64,000 nucleotides of DNA, from assembly GCA_026874595.1 (NCBI GenBank), contig CM049307.1, positions 2,257,579 to 2,321,578 of the forward strand. The letters run 5' to 3'. Position numbers and translations under genes: made by a program. Below, in pieces: positions 22,225 through 32,803 of this stretch. Every line of letters starts with the position of its first letter. The first letter of the stretch is position 1. A model generated the notes under the pieces. That model saw nothing but the letters and a program-made list of their open reading frames with translations, was not told where the DNA came from and searched no databases. This DNA comes from Sipunculus nudus. Lineage: Eukaryota > Annelida > Sipuncula > Golfingiida > Sipunculidae.

Positions 22225-23490
22225 TTTTGCTTTATATGACTAGGTCTATATATGCCGTTTATAATATTACAACTACAGTTTGTGTACAGTCACTTCACTA
22301 CACTTTGTTTCGGGTTTGCCACTTTTACAGAGTCCTTATATTCTTTGAAGACACTTATTACTGACTTGCCTTGGTGCAAGGCTGAGAATTACACACCAGG
22401 TGACTCGGGCTCCATACTCAGCCTTGAGTATGTTCTTACGAAATATCGTAGCGGTCCTTCTGATGTATCAGAAGGAAAGAATAAAAGAGTAATTAAGAAT
22501 AAGATGCAGCTTAAACTATGTTCACTCTACCTATATATCCTTTATATATCAGTTTCCATACATGTGGAGTTTCCTGTTCATGTTATATATGATATAACAG
22601 CATTTTATCATGAAGAGAAGAGCAGAAGACCATCACTGACACAGCCATGTTGCTGAGGCATGAACTCTGGTCACCCATGACCTGACCTGTGACCTGACCT
22701 CTGGTGTACCAGAGTAATTTATTGCTAATAAATCTATTAAAAAAATTTTATTTCATGAATAATACTTATGAGTAAATGATAATATATGGCTTCAATAAGT
22801 CCTTTATAAGTTTATGGCTATATCATTTAAGGTTTTAACAAATTTGCCTATGGAAGTTATGGAAACAATATGTACTATAATTTATTTGGAACAATAAACA
22901 GAGGACAACTTTTCTCATATCAATAAGGTCAAGGACAGGGTCATGTGACGAAAGATAAACATGACCGCATGGCAGGCTAAAAAAACCACAGGAGTTGAAA
23001 TCTTAACAATTTCCTTATAAGGGCAATTCTACATAATTTATTTTTACTCCAGAACAGTTTATTAGCCATTATTGGTAAGAAATTTGCTAAATTGCCTCCA
23101 TTTTCTCTGTTTATTTTGCAAATATCCCAATATACCCCTGCTACGCTTTTCCATAAGAGGATCCCCATAACTGAAATCTCATTTCAGTTATGAACCCATA
23201 ACAAATTACTGACATGAAACATTACGAATTTCACTTATCTGTGTAGCTATTGACTTTATTCAGCTGCCGTCAAGTGTTCCGTCCGTGCACAAGTCAGCTG
23301 ATCACATGCTCCGTTCGTGTCGCTCAGTTCCGTTCACACGAGACTCACTTCAACAGCATTTTGTAGTGGTTCCTCACTTTGTCATGTTGTATCTACCATG
23401 CCTGGACCTTACTTGCATGTCTATTTCATCAATGATGTCGGTTTTGCTACCGATGGGTTCGTTAAACATCGATAATTCTCGAAATAAGAC
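22225..23490. other. gypsy leader region, no clear gene
   Basis: About 1.27 kb between gag and the primer-binding site, long for a leader, so it may include an insertion or an unrecognised 5' part of gag. Local palindromes occur at 22362-22428 (gccttg...caaggc type) and 'ccttctgatgtatcagaagg' near 22456. A cluster of tgacctgacc motifs lies near 22676-22700. Confidence 0.4.
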
Positions 23491-23505
23491 CGCTTTCTGA
23501 CACCA
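23490..23505 (-). other. candidate gypsy primer-binding site
   Basis: On the minus strand TGGTGTCAGAAAGCGG directly follows a sequence ending in TTGTTACA. This TGGTGTCAGAA motif is the primer-binding type I associate with Mag-like gypsy elements. An AATAAA lies ~35 bases further upstream on the minus strand, as expected for the R/U5 part of an LTR. Confidence 0.55.
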
Positions 23506-23760
23506 TGTAACAAGACTGGTCGGCCATGACAGTTGGAACTCTTTATTACTGGAGGTAGTAATATACATGTCGCTTAGGCAATACTAGATATGTGACAGGC
23601 CACGGTGAATTCTCCGTAACGCACTTCAGAGCGAGTATAGCATTTTGCCGACGGACTTGTAAACTGGCGAGCTTACACCTATTGCGAGCACTTCAAGGAA
23701 CAGACCGTTATTTAAACGCATAACTGTGGAGGTACTAGATATCGCTGCGTCGAAGCATAT
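23506..23760 (-). repeat. candidate 5' LTR of the gypsy element (right edge uncertain)
   Basis: On the minus strand this stretch has a TATA-like TTTAAATAA (plus 23711-23719), an AATAAA (plus 23542-23547), and ends in ACA next to the primer site. No second LTR copy was found to fix its length. Confidence 0.4.
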
Positions 23761-24749
23761 TCGGTTACGTAGAACTGGATAATTCCAGGAGACATCAGTA
23801 GACGGGTCAATTTACGATGAAAAATAGCCGAACCTAAGAAAATTGCTACAAAGGGTTTTTCAACGGTTTTTGGTACTAATGAACACCCGGAATAACATAC
23901 TAAAAATCTAAGAAAATCTGACTTCCGGTAGCATGTTATTTTCAAGATGGCGTCCAAGATGGCCCCCAAGACCCTTAAAAAAGAAATAAATCGTTTATTA
24001 TTCATCGTAGAGTTGAAATTTTGATATCTACTACTGGGTTTTCTAGGCCAAGAAATTCATTGAAACCCACAAAGGCATCGTTAATTAGTCACGTGACTGA
24101 CAAATCCAAGATGGCGTCTAAGATGGCCACGAAGACCCTTAAAATGGCAATCAATCATTTTTTTTAATCGTAGAATTAAAATTTTAACATATATTACTGG
24201 GTTTTCAGGGTCAAAAAATACATTGAAACCCACCAGAGGATCGTCGAGTGGCCATGTGACTGATAAATCCAACATGGCGTCCAAGATGGCTGCCAAGGCC
24301 CTAAAAAAATCAATCATTTCTAGAGTAAAAATTTGGATACCTGCTAGAGGGTTTCCCGGGTCAAGAAATCCATTGATACCAACTCAATCACTGACTTGTC
24401 ACGTGACTTCCAAATCCAAGATGGCGTTCAAAGCCGCTGCCAAAAATTACGCTTTATTAGGCCTGTAGATCATCTGTTAATCATTATTTTTCATGTGATC
24501 TTGATAGCTACAAGTAAAATGTTTTTGGGGTCAAGAAATTCCCTGAAACCAACTAAATCATCTAATAAATCATAGGACTGGCAAATCTTAAATGGCATTC
24601 AAAATCTGCGCAGTGTTTGGAATACAAGCGAGGGCTGGGTTAATAAGATAAGATTGTTACCTATAACCTTGTGTTAGATGGCATCCAAGAAGGCTGCCAC
24701 ATAATGTAAAAGTAAAATTTGATGGCTTCGAGGCATTTTTGCTTTTTCA

Positions 24750-27700
24750 TTGTGAAAGCAAGTTGATATTCAACTACCATCGAGTATTCAGATTTTCTAA
24801 TACATCAAACAAGACAACAAGGATGAACACCAATACAATTCGGAGGGCTAAAAATTGCACCTTTCTCCGATCAGGTCTTTAATGATGGTGTTTACTCAAA
24901 CAAACATATATTCGACCACAAATTAATCCTTAATTTCCACTCGTGTTCTTCCTCGACAGAAGTGCCTCATGGACTGTTTGTAATCATGGTCAACAAACAC
25001 TTTGACATGATATAGGTTGTAACCACTACAGGGATAACTGAGAGTGAAACAGTTGCTGTGAACCATCTTCATAAGAGAACTCCAGTTCCTAGTATACCAA
25101 GTTAACCAACTAATTATATATACTCAAGTTTTCAGCTACCCCCCCCCCCCCCATTCGGACACCCATGTCAAGATTGAGTGGAGAATGTCTTGTTTTTGTC
25201 TGGAAAGGAAAGTATGAAGATGAGGATCCACGAGGTAGGTTTAGCTTTCAAACAACACTCCTCATTCAACTGTCAATACTTCCTGTCCTGATTAATGAAA
25301 CGATGAAGAAATCAGATATTTCTTTCAACATATCTACCATGTCACAGTAATCAGTGTCTAATCTTCTGAGAAAGGAGTTAAGAAAGGCTTCTGCTTAAAG
25401 TCTGGCGCCCCCCCCCTTTCCCCGTAGACAAACTAATCCTGTTAAACGACGTCAGATTTGTGGCCAACTACAGAAGGTGGACAGGCATGCTTGATTCATA
25501 TGACAGGGGTTAATTACACTATATGGTGGTTGCCGAATTTGATCCCTTCAAGGAAGAAACATCCTAAGCACTATAAAGGCATTATTTACAAAACAAGTTG
25601 GATGTATCCGAGATCCAAACAGTGGACTGTGATCGAATAGTCCATCTGGCACAAGTAGGATGCTTAAGACTCTGTGATCACTAAGTTTTTGAACTGACCA
25701 ACACCTGGTTAGATCATCATCATCGATGAGAGGTGAAGGAAACATATCAGCAATCTCATATACAGACCTTCCTAAGATGGTGCAGACACTCTGGACCCAT
25801 GTCAAGCAGAGACATAACTACAATCGTTAGGCTTAACCCCTGTTCCATACTACAAAAGATTGCAAGAGACACATGTGCACCAAGCTGAAGAAAAGCTGAA
25901 GCAAAATCCCTGAAATATATGGGCAATTTGCGATATTTTGTTCGTTTATGTCCCACCTGTAACTCAAAATTTATTGTGAAAGAAATCTAAAATATTTATC
26001 TGTCATATATGTTATACTCTGATTTATTTATTTCAGAAATCTCGCAGCTCCCACGTTCCTTAATACTTAAATAATGATAAATCAGTATTACAAAGTCATC
26101 ATAATATGTTCCACCCGTAACATACACAGAGGTCCACTTAACTGATCCTAGGTTTAACTTAATAGGAACTTTCATCTTGCATGTACCTGGGACAAAGGGA
26201 CACCTGATAGATAGAATAGGTGCAGCTAAATAGTCTTATTATTTAATATATTTAGATAAATAGTGTTACGGGTTGGACATTTATGAGAGAGTTTTAATTA
26301 TCATTCACATCAAATGTATACATTAATAAGACAATAAAATAATTGACAAAATATACCATGGACTAAAACATTCAAGGCAAAGTATATATCATTACTGTAA
26401 CCATTTTTGACCATTTCTGCCTTAAGTGTCAACTTCACTGTCAGATATATCTAAATTCTCTAATTCATTAAAACACCTGGGAAATGGTGCATCATTAAAT
26501 ATGAATAAATAATAATATGATAAACTGCCTTTCTGTACGTACTAATTGGTAACCTCAGGAGGCACAGAAAGTACATTATAATAGAAGTTAAAAACATAGT
26601 TTTTACCTTTAAAAGAAGATAAAGAAAATACCATCAAAGTTGATATGAAAGGAGTTGTTTAATCCAATTTAGTATCAAGCAAGCTATATTCTTTTCACTA
26701 ATAAACGAGTGTGCCTTTCGGGGGTTCCTTGGTGGTATGACCCGCATTGGGAATGATTACGCACCCAAGGCCCGCAGTTGTCGAAGTCTCCGGACCTGGC
26801 TGACACAAGGATATAAATTAAGAGAAAGCGTTCGATACTGCCCTGTCACGTAGTCAGAAACCGGGATGGAATTATGCAGATGAACATATACATAGTTAAG
26901 TAAGCATTTAAATATTTTGAGGCGGTTACCTCCACCGAACAATATTAAAAAAATAAGATTAACGGTTTAACTGTGAACATGTTATGGGTGGGACAAAATG
27001 GCCTATAATTTGCTGCAAGTGGATGGAAATATCTTTTCTTGCACTCTAAGAAGTGATGGATGTAACTGCCTGCATCTTCAGTATTATTCCTAATCAGTAA
27101 CTGCAGGGCAAACAGACGTACTTTTTCTTTCTATATCCCAAGACACTGTCATGTAAAGATTTAGCGCAATTGGCCCATGTGCGATTACGCTCCCGAGGCA
27201 GCGGAAATCTTGCGCTTCTAAAGAAGCAACTGATTTTCACGCTGCCAGCTTTGACCGTTTATGATATATTTAGACACCAGATGGCGGTTCGTTGTCCACT
27301 GAAATAAACGTGCGTATGATGTGACAAGCAGCCAATCAGATGCCAATAAACAAACACTCGACTGGCATCCTGGCTCCGCCAATTGCTGCGCTTCAAGCGC
27401 CGCTTGATGAGTTTCTGGTCGAATTTAAATTGCTCCCTCTGCATTCTCGCATCATCGACCGATTCGATTATGACATTATAACTGTGTTAGCGTAGCCATG
27501 TATCTGTTGTCTGCAGAACTGAAACCAGCCAGCGAGGTGTGCACGCAGCCTTTGTTGTTACGTTTCGTTTGAATTACAGCTCACCGGCCGAGCATCCTAT
27601 GTGCCCAAGGCCCTAAGCAAACCACGTCAGGGGCTATTCTCTCTGAGCCTGTGGCCTGTTCAGACGGTTACGCTGGGGAATGAGCTGTCACTCAAAAAGA

Positions 27701-28640
27701 AATGAATATGATTGGCTCCGTGTATTCCTCGATTGGCTTTGTCTTCCAGCACAAGGTCTCATCTGATTGGACTAAAATACAGTGCTCCCCTCTGGTGTTG
27801 CAATTCAGGATACGAGGTCATAACAAACAGCGCCCAGCAATATAGGTAGTAGCCCTATAGGTAAAGCGCTGTGTAAAGAGCGTAATGTGCGATTTTCGCG
27901 GAAATCTTCGAAGCATGGAGGCTGGCAGCATAGAGAATTTTACATAACATTCCATGCACAATCTGAAATAAGAACTGGTCAGAACATAAGAATTCAATGT
28001 TAGCAAACCAGCAAAGCGGACCAAGGCATCTGCAATTTGACTCTTGCTGAAAAGATCTTGGGTGTATAATCAGTGTAGAACAGAAAGTGTCATCCGGATG
28101 TATAAATCCAGTGTTACGAAGCTAGTTCTGTATGGTTAACTCTGCCCAGCGCCTTGAAGACTGTGTAAAGGCTAATGCCGTCCACACTAAAATCGCCTCT
28201 TAAAATGATAGGGGTACACTTTCAAAAGTTAGGGCATGTCGTTGGCGACGTGCCAGGGCAAGGCTTGTTGATATGCAGTGATTAAACAGGCAACTGACAG
28301 CTATGAAAAAAGAACTATAGATAAAAGTAGACAGAACCCCACAAGAAAAATTAGTAGCAGGGATACCCATGGAACCAGGAGGATTTCCTTGCAGATTAGG
28401 ACTGATCTTCTGAGTCACATGCTGATACACAACAGACGACGCATGAATGAAGCATATAGTCAAAATGTCAGTAACTGCTAGGATCTCAATGATGTGGGAC
28501 TGGAGTTCGGACAATAATCAAACACTGAATGAATGAACTATTAAGACAAAGCAATATCCTAAAGAGATCGTAAAGAGGCATTTGAATAAATTACTTTTTT
28601 TTAAATTTTGTTCCAACTACACATACATGCACATGCGTCG
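24750..28640. other. interior of the inverted-repeat element, no gene recognised
   Basis: Several short open stretches exist on both strands (for example 25458-25640 plus and 28200-28514 minus), but none has a family motif, repeats or convincing splice context. A C-run occurs at 25140-25152 and another near 25411. 27160-27800 is GC-richer than its surroundings and could hold regulatory sequence. Confidence 0.45.
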
Positions 28641-28884
28641 GCAGTGTTTTTTCAGTATACGATAAAAGGTGAATTGACCTACATTTTCCTGGCCCAAAAC
28701 TATTGCAACAATGCGCTTATGACCATTTGAGTGCAAATAACATGTGATATAATTGGCAGCCATTTTGGCGTCATCTTGGATTAACCAATCACCTGATTAC
28801 TCTGGGATACTTTGTTTAAATGTTATGAATTTCTTGATCCCTGAAACCTAGAAGTAAATACCAGTATTGCCATTTTAGGATACA

Positions 28885-29570
28885 CAAGTGGCCATGATGC
28901 TCAGCTGAATTTGACATGTATTGTAGGAATTAAGTGACCTAAGTTCCAAGGAAATTTGCCTAGAAACTTTTTAGCATGAGAAAATTCCTGGCCTACTGAT
29001 CCCGTTTGTGTCGATCTAGCATTCAGGGTGGTCATATGACGTATTTTATCTATAGGTCACAGAAAATAGGTCACCATGACCTAATTTCAGGTTTCAAAGG
29101 ACATTGGCCGAGGACCTCAAAAATGTCACGTGCGAAAAAAAATAGGCCTAATGGAAATAATTTGTTCCCGGTCTGACCGTCAAGGGGGGTTCAAAATCAT
29201 GTTTTCGGCCTTAAGATTGCAACAATTTCAGGTTTGAAAGGAGATTGCTCAGTACTAGAATATTCTAGGCCTAACAGATACGATATGTGCGATTTAAAAT
29301 TCCGGATGCTAGTATGTCATCTTTTCTCCTTTTGGTCGCAAAATAAAGGTCACATTGACCAAATTTCATGTTTCCAAGGACATTTTCTAAGGACAATTAT
29401 ACGTTAGAATATTCGAGGTTCAGTGAAGATTTGCTTAGGACCTTCCTAGATGTACAGTTAAAAGTTTCTAGGTCTAACGGTTACGATTGGTTCCCTGTTA
29501 ACGGACAGCCGGACGGACGACGGACAAAGAGTGATCGCTATAGATGACTTACAGTAAGATCAGCTAAAAT
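28885..29570. mobile_element. short interspersed element of the 'cagctgagctaaaa' family, copy 1
   Basis: The head contains 'ggccatgatgctcagctga'; the tail contains a 'ggacggacgacggac' run, 'gctatagatgactta' and 'cagctaaaat'. The same head-tail arrangement recurs near 44948-45983 and 47297-48026. It lies inside the right arm of the 6.4 kb element, so it inserted after that arm formed or was carried with it. No coding capacity. Confidence 0.6.
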
Positions 29571-30283
29571 TGTATGATTAATGATCATGGTCTCTAAGGC
29601 CATTTTGGACGTCATCTATAAGTTGCCAGTCACGGGACAACACATCCACGCTTAAGGCTGTTTCAGTGGATTTTCTGACCCAAAAACACAGTATTAGATA
29701 TTAAATGTTTACTCTAGGATGAAAAATAAATGATTTATGACGGTTATTTTGAGTCTTTGTGCCGATTTGCCATTCACGTGACTACTCAACGATGCTTTTG
29801 TGGATTTCAATGGATTATTGGCCCGGAAAACACTGTAGTAGATTTCAAACTTTTTACTCTAGGAAGAAAAATAAATGATTAATGGCGTTTTTAGAGTCTT
29901 CGCGGCCATCCTGGACGCAATCTTGGATTTGCCAGTCACGTGACTACTCTAAGATGCTTTTGAGGGTTCCACTGGATTTCTAGCCCAGAAAACCAACTAG
30001 TAGATATCAAAATTTTAACTCTACGATGAATATTGAATAATACATGATTTATGGCTGTTTTTAGAGTCTTTGTGGCCATCTTGGATTTTAAGTCACGTGA
30101 CTACTCAAAGATGCTTTTGTGGGATTCAATTGATTTCTAGGCCCGGAAAACCCACTAGAAGATATCAAAAATTTAACTCTACGATGAATAATACATGATT
30201 TATGGCTGTTTTCAGGGTCTTGGTGGCCATCTTGGACGCCATCTTGAAAATAACATGCTACCGGAAGTCAGATTTTCTTAGAT

Positions 30284-30934
30284 ATTTATATATATTGACC
30301 CGACTACAGCTGTGAAAGACATTGACTCTAAGTCAAGATAAGTGCGCTAATTAGTGAGTGTTGCGTGAACTGTGTCTTGGGAGTTATACCAGTACAATAA
30401 TGAGAAATTGTTAGTCGTCGGAGCTCCGTGTATCTAAAGGTGGACTGATTGGTGAACTGCTGTTAACACAGCGCGAACATTAGATAAGCCGGGAAGCGCA
30501 ACACTTCGATGTCACGTGTGTCATGTGATCAGGAGAAGTGACAACAAGGAACTACGAACTACTCTGTGTACTGTTGTTAATGGACTTGGTGGTTGTTTCT
30601 GTGATTATTATCAAACCTCAGTGCATAAACGTATGGAGCGCCTCTCCAGAGAAACGTAAGTAATGTTTTCTTTTAAATATTGATTTGTTTTTGTGAACTC
30701 ATTACTTATTTATCTTTTGGAGTATACGTATGCATGAGTTTCAGCCAGTTGGTTTGACAGTTAAAAAAACCTGGTCGATCACATCTCCAGTGACGTGAAA
30801 ATGTCATCTCACGATGTACCTTCATGTGTCCATAAGGAACCTTTTTTACCCTTTTGAAGAGTGGCATGATAGCACCAGCTTGTCCGTTAAACTAATAATT
30901 TAAACTAGTTAAAAGTTCAGTCTGATGATTCACT
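30284..30934. other. possible short first exon, otherwise no gene
   Basis: Sequence between the 6.4 kb element and the tandem duplication. An ATG at 30580 opens 25 codons to a consensus donor GTAAGT at 30656, which could be a first coding exon, but no continuation was identified. The evidence is too thin for a gene call. Confidence 0.2.
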
Positions 30935-31029
30935 TCTGTGTGTGGAAAAATGCCATAATAAAAACTAGGGATCCATTGGTCTCGACGCCAGGTGAATTTG
31001 CCTATAAGGATAGGTTAATGAACTTTTTT

Positions 31030-31690
31030 CAAAATATGTGTTCTGTGATCAGTTTGAAGCCAACCTGTCTACCCAAACTGGAGTTATCATCCGTAAACTA
31101 ATTTGTGAATGGATGGGCCCTGTGACCTAGACCTTTGACCCCAAAATCAAAAGGAACCTTCCCCTATTTGCAGGTGCACCACGTGGAAGACGGAAGGTTT
31201 TGGATGAATCGTTTGGCTTAAAATGCATCCACAATATTTTCAAAGACGTGGGTTCTTTGACCTCATGACCTCAAAATCAAAAGGGATTTTACATTATTGG
31301 TGGATCATATATATATCAAGTTTAAAACCAATATGTCAAACCAAACTGAAGGTACAATCTGGAAACACATATGCGGACAGATGGTCCCTGTGACCTTGAC
31401 CTTTGACCTTGTGAACCAAAATCAATCAGGTTCTTTCCCTATTAGTAGGTCAGTTATATGTGCAAGATGGAAGGTAAGGGATGAAAAGTTTAGTTTAAAA
31501 TGTAACCACAATCTTTCTAAATATGTGGGTTATGTGACCTTGACCTTTGACCTCATGAGTTTTTGCGTAAGGGGTGAGCCATATATAAGTAAAGCTTGAA
31601 ATCCATATGTCAATACAAACCGGAGTTATCATCAGGAAATATATTTGATGGACATACGGAAAGACAAACAGACGGACAGGATTATTAATA
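31030..31690. repeat. ~270 bp degenerate tandem repeats with DR1-like motifs (unit 1)
   Basis: Three units starting near 31045, 31315 and 31590 share 'gtttgaa..c.atatgtc', 'ctggagttatcatc', 'ggtccctgtgaccttgacc' and 'aaaatcaa.aggttc'. Each full unit has the TGACC-TTTGACC arrangement (near 31120, 31390 and 31536), formally a direct repeat of the nuclear-receptor half-site with one-base spacing. The block ends in a 'gacggacagg' run. The same block is at 35709-36369 in unit 2. Confidence 0.75.
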
Positions 31691-32420
31691 TAGGGCATCT
31701 GCTTATTCAAGTTGGGCCCTAATAAACAACAGTCAAAATAAAGAAAAAAAATTGCATTAAAAATAGAGAAAAATACAGGTGGCGCCATCAGTCTTCAAGA
31801 ACTGAAGAAACCAATTATAATCAATAAACACACGGGGTTTATGGACAATGGATGAAACCACAGCTGCGATACTGACATAAAAAAATTCAGATAGCGCCAC
31901 CAGCTTTCAGGAACTGACAAAACTAGTCATCGTTAATATTCAAGGCAAAATTCATGGGAATTCATGCATTGATTATCAAGATAATGGAGGTTTTGTATCA
32001 AATTTTAAATTATTCTTGGGGATACTTACAAGCCCCATAGCAGGGAGGATATAGGTCGCAATAACCTAATTTCAGGTTTCCAAGGAGATTTCGTATTGGC
32101 CTCCCTTTCAGACAGCTGAGCTAAAACACACAAAGATATGTTCATTTATTTAACTATGGGTTTTTTTCTTTAGATTAGCTGTATCTTTGTATTTGTTGAA
32201 AGGAGAGTCGGTTCGCGGCTAGGGTCATCGTGTCTTGAAACAATGGGGGTATTCAATATGGGCCATCCGGTGCTCCGACTCAAGTTATGCTATGATAGTA
32301 GGGTACTGTTCCCAGTCTATTTAGTATTCAGCGTGCTCATGAATATAGATGAGGCATTGTAGCAAAACGGGTCCCAGGCATTGTGACTTCTGAATATGGA
32401 TAAGCCTTCAGGGTTGAAGG

Positions 32421-32766
32421 TATTTAAAAGGGTTGCGTAAACAGATTGGGTATTCAGTCTTCGGTGTCCAGAAGCCAGCCAGCCGCCAGTCGAGGACCAA
32501 TGCCGCCAGTCAGGGACCAGTGCCGCCAGTCAGGGACCAGTATTGCCAGTTTAGGACGTCTAGAGACTGTTTAATTTACTTTTAATGTATTCTTTGTTGC
32601 TAAGCAACTGCCTTGTGTTTTGCTGCTTACCTGAGTACGATAAGTGCGCCATCAAAAACAGGTACTGGCTGACTGATGATGAATTTAAATAACGATTGTG
32701 ACTTTACTCTTTACTTGAGGGTGTTGCTGAGACCGCAACTGTCTAGTTCCCTCGGCTCGAATAAAG
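32421..32766 (+). promoter_or_regulatory. TATA box, 20 bp repeats and polyA signal (LTR-like module), unit 1
   Basis: TATTTAAAAG at 32421-32430, then four 20 bp units (gccgccagtcagggaccagt type) at 32482-32561, then AATAAAG at 32760. TATA and AATAAA about 340 bp apart just upstream of a coding region is the layout of an LTR U3-R-U5, although TG/CA ends and a second LTR were not seen. The unit 2 counterpart is 37100-37445. Confidence 0.4.
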
Positions 32767-32803
32767 AATTAAGTAAAAATCTTCAGGTGAACAAGGTCAC
32801 CAG

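Larger units (their letters stand above)
18290..23760 (-). mobile_element. decayed Ty3/gypsy LTR retrotransposon
   Basis: Minus-strand order: 5' LTR candidate (>=23506), primer-binding site, leader, gag, protease, reverse transcriptase, RNase H, integrase, then a polypurine-type run (AAGGAAGAAAAG) at about 18291-18308. Gag to RT shares one frame; at least four frameshifts then separate the RT thumb, RNase H/integrase zinc-finger, integrase core and integrase C-terminus. The TGGTGTCAGAAAG primer site is of the type used by Mag-like gypsy elements. No 3' LTR copy was found left of 18290. The right edge of the 5' LTR is uncertain. Confidence 0.85.
23906..30283. mobile_element. 6.4 kb inverted-repeat element with tandem-unit arms
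   Basis: The outermost ends are an exact inverted pair, 'atctaagaaaatctgacttc' at 23906 and its complement ending at 30283, continuing into 'cggtagcatgttattttcaagatggcgtc'. Each arm consists of diverged ~150-165 bp units. Left unit cores with 'aagatggcgtc' lie near 23943, 24108, 24270, 24417, 24590 and 24675; right inverted cores lie near 30225, 30070, 29900, 29600 and 28757. No transposase was recognised inside. A separate ~680 bp repeat sits in the right arm. A target duplication was not resolved. Confidence 0.7.

Noticed and set aside
25458-25956. Open frames on both strands inside the 6.4 kb element, considered as a decayed transposase
   Set aside because: No DDE, RNase H or zinc-finger motif could be read in any frame.
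31297-31599. 100-codon open frame in the DR1-rich repeats, duplicated at 35976-36278
   Set aside because: It is composed of the degenerate tandem repeat and lacks protein-like composition; conservation between copies reflects the recent duplication.
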